From NCBI GenBank assembly GCA_019912545.1, contig JAIOIK010000199.1:1-37398 (forward strand): a DNA stretch of 37,398 nt, in the 5' to 3' direction. Source of the DNA: Ignavibacteria bacterium (GTDB lineage: Bacteria > Bacteroidota > Ignavibacteria > Tepidaquicellales > OLB5). The notes beneath the pieces are model-generated. The model saw only the letters and a program-made list of their open reading frames with translations. It searched no databases and was not told the DNA's origin. Of this stretch, positions 33,689-37,398 are shown piece after piece. Position 1 is the stretch's first letter, and each line of letters starts with the position of its first letter. Both the position numbers and the translations under genes were made by a program.

Positions 33689-34159
33689 TCAAATATCAAT
33701 CTCCACTAATTTCGAAAACATATCTTCGTCATCCAGATATTTCTTTATCACTTCAAGGCTTTTAATCTGGTTTGGCCAGTGTATCAATTTCGATGCTTCC
33801 TCAAATGTTGCCCACTTATACTCGGTGTGTTCATCTGATATCGTGCATTTATCACTCTTAACAATTGTCAAAAATACCGGTGACATGCAGATCTTATCTG
33901 ATATAGCCAGATAAAATGTGTTTATCCTTGGGATACTGTATATTTTCTGAGGTGTTAAGCCTGTTTCTTCCTGAAGTTCCCTTGTAAGAGTATCTTTTGT
34001 ATGTTCATGTGATTCTATTGTTCCGGTTATCATCTGCCATATTCCGGGGTATATTTTAGCTTTATCGGACCTTTTAAGTAAAAGGAATTTATACTTCTGG
34101 GGATCACTTGTCTTAAGGCAGATATGAAGCTCAATATAATTGGTTACAATTTGAGGCAT
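33689..34159 (-). CDS. Nudix hydrolase
   Basis: The 156-residue protein contains a complete Nudix box at 46-68 in the G-x5-E-x7-R-E-x2-E-E-x-G-L form (G46, E52, R60, E61, E64, E65, G67). It binds Mg2+ and hydrolyses a nucleoside diphosphate linked to another group. The WQMITG lead-in resembles dihydroneopterin triphosphate/dATP pyrophosphatases of the NudB type, but the substrate cannot be fixed from sequence. The start is ATG at 34159. It lies 65 bp upstream of the RAYT gene with the REP palindrome between them, and is divergent from the Spy-like gene. Confidence 0.9.
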   Translation of the reverse strand: MPQIVTNYIELHICLKTSDPQKYKFLLLKRSDKAKIYPGIWQMITGTIESHEHTKDTLTRELQEETGLTPQKIYSIPRINTFYLAISDKICMSPVFLTIVKSDKCTISDEHTEYKWATFEEASKLIHWPNQIKSLEVIKKYLDDEDMFSKLVEIDI

Positions 34160-34342
34160 TACACAAAAATAGCTAAAAATGAATTCATCAAAAAGGAAGA
34201 ATTACGGCAGTTTTCAGTTCAAACTGTAACATTTTTTTACAGTAAGATTACATTAAAATGACAATATTTGTGGTGTTTAAAGCTAGTTTTGTATTGTAAA
34301 CAAATAACATTAAATGCCGCTCTAACCAAAATGCGGTTAAAC

Positions 34343-34348
34343 AAGGAG
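34343..34348 (+). promoter_or_regulatory. Canonical Shine-Dalgarno for the Spy-like gene
   Basis: AAGGAG with an 8-base spacer to the ATG at 34357. It is one of the clearest ribosome-binding sites in the window and fixes this start. Confidence 0.7.
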
Positions 34349-34356
34349 TAATTAAA

Positions 34357-34908
34357 ATGTCTGATATGAATGATTTCAATAATCCGCCTGAATTAGAGGC
34401 TGATACAAAAAAACCGGTCAAGAGAAACAAAGGAAAAATAGTTATTATAACTATGATTGTTGTGTTTGTTGTAACCGGTATTGCAGCGCTTGGATTTGCA
34501 AAAGGATTTTATGATAAACACAAAGGCGGCGGTCCGTGGGGATTCATGATAGGACGCATCGCAGATGACCTTGATCTGAACACTGAGCAAAAAGCCGCAG
34601 TTGATAAGATCAAAGAAGAAATAAAGGCGAAGATGGATGCAAATAAGGAAAGCAGAAAAAAAGATATGACTGAAATGGAACAGATGTTCCGCAGTGATAA
34701 TTTTGATAAGCAAAAGGCACTCGATTTTGCTAAACTGCATGATGCAAAAAGAGAAGAAATGAGAAGCTTTATGATTGATGAAGTTGCAAAATTCCACAGC
34801 ATATTAACACCTGATCAAAGGAACAAGGCTGTTGATAAGATGAAAGAATTCCGTGAAAAGGATAAAGGATTCAAAGACGGTTGGAAAGATAAGAAACAGG
34901 ATAGATAG
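34357..34908 (+). CDS. Membrane-anchored Spy/CpxP-like LTxxQ protein
   Basis: The 183-residue protein has a cytoplasmic N-terminus of about 27 residues, one membrane helix (28-48) and a mainly helical, highly charged periplasmic domain. Two motifs of the Spy/CpxP type are present: LNTEQ at 74-78 (with Asn for Thr) and LTPDQ at 150-154. Spy and CpxP are periplasmic chaperones or sensors that damp envelope-stress kinases. Here the gene precedes an OmpR-type regulator and a CpxA-like kinase, so a feedback role is likely. Unlike the soluble enterobacterial proteins, this one would be tethered to the inner membrane. Confidence 0.82.
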   Translation: MSDMNDFNNPPELEADTKKPVKRNKGKIVIITMIVVFVVTGIAALGFAKGFYDKHKGGGPWGFMIGRIADDLDLNTEQKAAVDKIKEEIKAKMDANKESRKKDMTEMEQMFRSDNFDKQKALDFAKLHDAKREEMRSFMIDEVAKFHSILTPDQRNKAVDKMKEFREKDKGFKDGWKDKKQDR

Positions 34909-34975
34909 AAATATCTGCAAGTGATTATTATGTTTCATCAAGGATTGTTATTTTTGTAATTAATATATTATATGG

Positions 34976-34996
34976 CAAGGGGCTTAAAACCCCTTG
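34976..34996 (+). terminator. Terminator or attenuator hairpin between the Spy-like and regulator genes
   Basis: CAAGGGG and CCCCTTG form a 7-bp stem with a 7-base loop, followed by a short T-rich stretch, 22 bases before the regulator ATG. It could partly end transcripts of the Spy-like gene so that this product is made in excess over the kinase and regulator. Confidence 0.5.
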
Positions 34997-35017
34997 TCTT
35001 TTATAAACCGAAGAGGA

Positions 35018-35722
35018 ATGTCTAAATCAATACTTATAATAGATGACGATAGCAAGCTGAACGATTTGCTGCAGGAGTATCTTGGAAAAAATAACTTCAA
35101 GACTACTGCTGTGGAGAATCCAAATGACGGCTTAGTGAAGCTTAAGAATCAGCATTATGACCTTATCATACTTGATGTCATGCTGCCCGATATGGATGGC
35201 TTTGAAACAGTTAAGCAGATCAGGAAAGATTATGAAACTCCCGTTGTGATGCTTACCGCCAGGGGAGAGGTTACCGATAAGGTTGTGGGGCTTGAGCTTG
35301 GCGCCGATGACTACCTGCCAAAACCGTTTGAGCCACGGGAATTACTTGCAAGGATACAATCAGTTCTAAGAAGAAGCGAGCTTAAGCTTAAAAAGAATGA
35401 ACTCATAAAGCTAAAAGGTTTAGTTGTTGACCCAAATAAGCGAACTGCACACTTCAACAATAAAGATATGGAGCTTACCTCAACAGAATATGAGCTGCTG
35501 CTTCTGTTTGTAATGCATAACGGCAAAGTGCTCTCACGTGATGAGATAATGCAGAACACCCGCGGCATTTCATGGATGAGTTTTGACCGCTCGGTTGATG
35601 TAATGGTTTCAAGGCTAAGGAATAAATTTAAGTCTCTTGGAAGCAAGAAGGAGCAGGTGATAAAAACCATACACAGCATAGGCTACATGTTCTTCCTCGA
35701 AGAGGCAACTGTGAAAAATTGA
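35018..35722 (+). CDS. OmpR/CpxR-type response regulator
   Basis: From the ATG at 35018 the protein has 234 residues. The receiver domain has acidic residues D9-D11, phospho-acceptor D53, T80 and K102. A winged-helix DNA-binding domain of the OmpR class follows (about 130-234), with LTSTEYELLLLF and SVDVMVSRLRNKF. The frame extends upstream to a TTG at 34994, but that lies in the hairpin-rich spacer, while GAGGA directly precedes 35018. It overlaps the kinase start by 4 bp (TTGA). It probably binds DNA near its own operon, including the Spy-like gene, in response to envelope stress. Confidence 0.94.
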   Translation: MSKSILIIDDDSKLNDLLQEYLGKNNFKTTAVENPNDGLVKLKNQHYDLIILDVMLPDMDGFETVKQIRKDYETPVVMLTARGEVTDKVVGLELGADDYLPKPFEPRELLARIQSVLRRSELKLKKNELIKLKGLVVDPNKRTAHFNNKDMELTSTEYELLLLFVMHNGKVLSRDEIMQNTRGISWMSFDRSVDVMVSRLRNKFKSLGSKKEQVIKTIHSIGYMFFLEEATVKN

Positions 35723-37026
35723 AGCAGAATTCTAAATTGAAAATTAAATTCCCGAAACTCACTATTTTCCTTAAGCTTGTTCTCACAGTGCTTCTCTTTG
35801 GTATTATGCTGAATGTCTGCGTAATAATTGTATTCCGCCTAAGCACTGATAATAAGCCGCGAAAGTATTTGCGTGATTTTGCCCGCAAGATGGAAAAGAG
35901 TATTGTTTATGATATCGGCGTACCGCCGGATACCGTTAAGGCAAAGCAAATTTGCGATGACCTGGAAATTGGCATGAGGTTTGATTCACCCGCAAGGAAA
36001 TGGACTACAGCCGAAAGTATCCCTTCGCTTGATGCAATTCTGCAGAATCCGGATGACAGGCGCAGGTTTGATGATGATGAATCAATAATCATTAATTATC
36101 AGGGCAGGCCTTATTCTGTAATACGTTACCCGCAGGGCGTGTTTATCATACAGCCTTTTGATCCGCAGGGATTTTTTAAGCCTGAAAGAGCTGTACTTAT
36201 GCTCATCCTTTTCATTACCGCAATAATTATTTTATTATATTTCCTTCTCAGAATAATTTTTAAACCGCTAAAGGAACTCTCCTCGGCAGTGGTGCAAATT
36301 GGTGACGGCAATTATGACCTTAAAGTTCCTGTTACTACTAAAGATGAGTTTGGTGACCTGGCTGAATCAATAAACGAAATGTCTTCCAAGATAAGTTCTT
36401 CGCTTAAGGCAAAAGAACAATTGCTTATCGATGTATCGCATGAGCTGCGCTCGCCATTAACAAGAATGAAACTCGGGCTTGAAGTCGGATCAAGCAAAGA
36501 GAAGATAGAAGAAGATGTTATCGAAATGGAAAGAATGGTAACTGGCCTGCTTGAAAATTACAGGGCTGACACAAACTTTTCCACTCTAAAACTTGAGAAG
36601 ACCGATGTTGCAGACCTGCTGGATGATACAATTTCCGAATACGAGCAGTCAAGCCGCTTAAAATTCACTAAACCCTCAAAAGAAGCTGAGCTTAATGTTG
36701 ATTCAGAAAAGATGCAGATTGTTTTCCGCAACTTAATAGATAATGCGCTGAAGTATTCCACCGATGATATTGAAATTGGAATAAGAGAACATGGCAGTAA
36801 TCTTGAAGTATCATTCAAAGATAAAGGGCCGGGAATTGCCGCCGAAGACCGGAAATATATTTTCGAGCCATTCTACAGAGCGGACCGTTCACGCTCACGC
36901 AAAACCGGCGGCTTCGGGCTTGGACTTTCTATCTGCAAAAAGATAGTTGATGCGCACAAAGGCGAGATCATAATCAACAGTAAGCAGGGCGTAGGCACGG
37001 AAGTAATTGTGATTTTGAAGAAGTGA
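35719..37026 (+). CDS. CpxA-like sensor histidine kinase
   Basis: The 435-residue kinase has TM1 (about 15-40), a periplasmic sensor region (41-156), TM2 (157-178) and a HAMP domain (179-230). The dimerisation/phospho-acceptor helix holds HELRSPLTR (His241). The ATPase domain has the N box FRNLIDNALKYS (about 337-348), G1 DKGPGI (368-373), the F box IFEPFYRADRSRSR and G2 GFGLGLS (398-404). The HELRSPLTR form is shared with CpxA. The start is TTG at 35719, overlapping the regulator stop, which indicates translational coupling. It would sense envelope stress and phosphorylate D53 of the regulator. All catalytic boxes are intact. Confidence 0.93.
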   Translation: MKQNSKLKIKFPKLTIFLKLVLTVLLFGIMLNVCVIIVFRLSTDNKPRKYLRDFARKMEKSIVYDIGVPPDTVKAKQICDDLEIGMRFDSPARKWTTAESIPSLDAILQNPDDRRRFDDDESIIINYQGRPYSVIRYPQGVFIIQPFDPQGFFKPERAVLMLILFITAIIILLYFLLRIIFKPLKELSSAVVQIGDGNYDLKVPVTTKDEFGDLAESINEMSSKISSSLKAKEQLLIDVSHELRSPLTRMKLGLEVGSSKEKIEEDVIEMERMVTGLLENYRADTNFSTLKLEKTDVADLLDDTISEYEQSSRLKFTKPSKEAELNVDSEKMQIVFRNLIDNALKYSTDDIEIGIREHGSNLEVSFKDKGPGIAAEDRKYIFEPFYRADRSRSRKTGGFGLGLSICKKIVDAHKGEIIINSKQGVGTEVIVILKK

Positions 37027-37032
37027 AGTGTA

Positions 37033-37069
37033 AACCTCACCCCCAACCCCTCTCCTACGAGGAGAGGGG
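37033..37069 (+). repeat. AACCTCACC-family palindromic repeat, copy 3
   Basis: The leader AACCTCACCCCCAACCCC is followed by a hairpin with arms CCCCTCTCCT and AGGAGAGGGG around a short loop, where one base (G) differs. It lies 6 bp after the kinase stop and may end that transcript. Confidence 0.8.
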
Positions 37070-37124
37070 AGAGAAGCAGCAAAGTTTGAGTTTTGTTTAG
37101 ATTATTGGTTTTGACAGATAATTG

Positions 37125-37189
37125 AAATCCCGCTTGCGGGATCATCCCCGCCCCGCATCAATCAATGGGGGTAAATTACACCGGGATTT
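37125..37189. repeat. AAATCCCG...CGGGATTT composite palindrome
   Basis: Outer arms AAATCCCG (37125-37132) and CGGGATTT (37182-37189) enclose a perfect 16-base palindrome ATCCCGC-tt-GCGGGAT (37127-37142) and a weaker CCCC/GGGG pairing (about 37152-37170). The outer and inner left arms share bases, so only one can pair at a time. Confidence 0.6.
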
Positions 37190-37205
37190 TCTTTGCTTTT
37201 TATTT

Positions 37206-37226
37206 CCCTCTAGAGAGGGGGTGTGT
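37206..37226 (-). repeat. ACACACCCC-CCTCT palindrome, copy A (uninterrupted)
   Basis: On the minus strand ACACACCCCC runs directly into the hairpin CCCTCT/AGAGGG and then AAATA. The copies at 21711 and 26195 contain extra hairpin DNA between these two parts, so this copy looks like the empty form. Confidence 0.72.
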
Positions 37227-37245
37227 TATAAAAATTTTTTTGTAG

Positions 37246-37273
37246 AGACGACTCGGTGAGTCGTCTTTTTTTT
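37246..37273 (+). repeat. Variant REP palindrome followed by a T-run
   Basis: Arms AGACGACTC and GAGTCGTCT (9 bp, perfect), loop GGT, then seven T's to 37273. Compared with the RAYT-linked copies, one base in each arm has changed together (C to T and G to A), so pairing is kept. With the T-run it could act as a terminator on the plus strand. Confidence 0.8.
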
Positions 37274-37285
37274 AGAACATTATGA

Positions 37286-37305
37286 TGTCAGGTATTCACC
37301 TGACA
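37286..37305. repeat. TGTCAGGT palindrome, copy 2
   Basis: Arms TGTCAGGT and ACCTGACA with loop ATTC. It matches the core of the perfect palindrome at 16889-16912. Confidence 0.75.
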
Positions 37306-37398
37306 CGCGTCTGCCTGTTGCAGATAGGTCGGGTACACACCCGAGGCCACACCACATCCCAAGTGCGAACGGTCAAAGAAATCTGCTTTTTCATTACC

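Larger units (their letters stand above)
37027..37398. other. Repeat-dense spacer at the right edge
   Basis: No gene is credible in these 372 bp. In order they hold an AACCTCACC unit (37033-37069), a composite palindrome bounded by AAATCCCG and CGGGATTT (37125-37189), the uninterrupted ACACACCCC palindrome (37206-37226), a REP palindrome with a T-run (37246-37273), a TGTCAGGT palindrome (37286-37305) and TCGGGT-acac-ACCCGA (37329-37344). Confidence 0.8.

Noticed and set aside
34994-35017. TTG start for the response regulator
   Set aside because: It falls inside the spacer hairpin, whereas ATG at 35018 gives the normal receiver N-terminus with the acidic triad at 9-11.
1-37398. tRNA or rRNA genes, prophage, plasmid or replication origin
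   Set aside because: I saw no cloverleaf-like sequence with T-loop and anticodon arms, no ribosomal RNA signature, no integrase and no replication initiator or DnaA-box cluster.

Overview
The window most likely comes from a member of the Ignavibacteria or a close relative in the Bacteroidota/Chlorobiota (FCB) superphylum. The clues are four proteins ending in the type IX secretion (T9SS) sorting domain with the YQNYPNPFNP signature, a PorV/PorQ-type outer-membrane protein, a TonB receptor with an N-terminal carboxypeptidase-regulatory-like domain, AT-rich DNA, and several Shine-Dalgarno sites next to many TTG/GTG starts. The assignment is inferred from these traits; no rRNA or other phylogenetic marker is present.

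Layout. (1) 1-6445, minus strand: a tightly packed surface-polysaccharide operon with a flippase, a methyltransferase, two GT4 and one GT2 glycosyltransferases, and a partial GT-C-like membrane glycosyltransferase cut by the left edge. (2) 6682-10321, plus strand: two secreted beta-propeller-like repeat proteins with T9SS sorting domains. (3) 10323-16755: a BMP-type nucleoside ABC importer (two permeases, a double ATPase and a substrate-binding lipoprotein, minus strand) divergent from a secreted 5'-nucleotidase (plus strand); together they look like a nucleotide salvage unit. (4) 17130-30979, minus strand: seven cell-envelope genes, comprising a Fn3-containing protein, a triple OB-fold T9SS protein, a lipoprotein abutting a TonB receptor, a PorV/PorQ-like barrel, an NHL-repeat lipoprotein and a secreted OB-fold/HKD phospholipase-D-like protein. 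(5) 31334-34159, minus strand: riboflavin synthase and RibD, a REP-associated tyrosine transposase (RAYT) directly upstream of ribD, and a Nudix hydrolase. (6) 34357-37026, plus strand: a Cpx/Spy-like envelope-stress unit with a membrane-anchored LTxxQ protein, an OmpR-type regulator and a histidine kinase.

The most unusual content is in the spacers. They hold many short palindromic repeats of several families, some nested inside others. One family (AGACGACCC-acc-GGGTCGTCT) sits directly upstream of the RAYT gene, inside the RAYT coding region in frame, and at the right end of the window. Another spacer holds a 119-bp MITE-like element with 15-bp inverted ends and a target duplication, lodged inside an older palindrome. 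A second palindrome family occurs once uninterrupted and twice with extra hairpin-bearing DNA at the same internal position. I found no tRNA, rRNA, CRISPR array or riboswitch.
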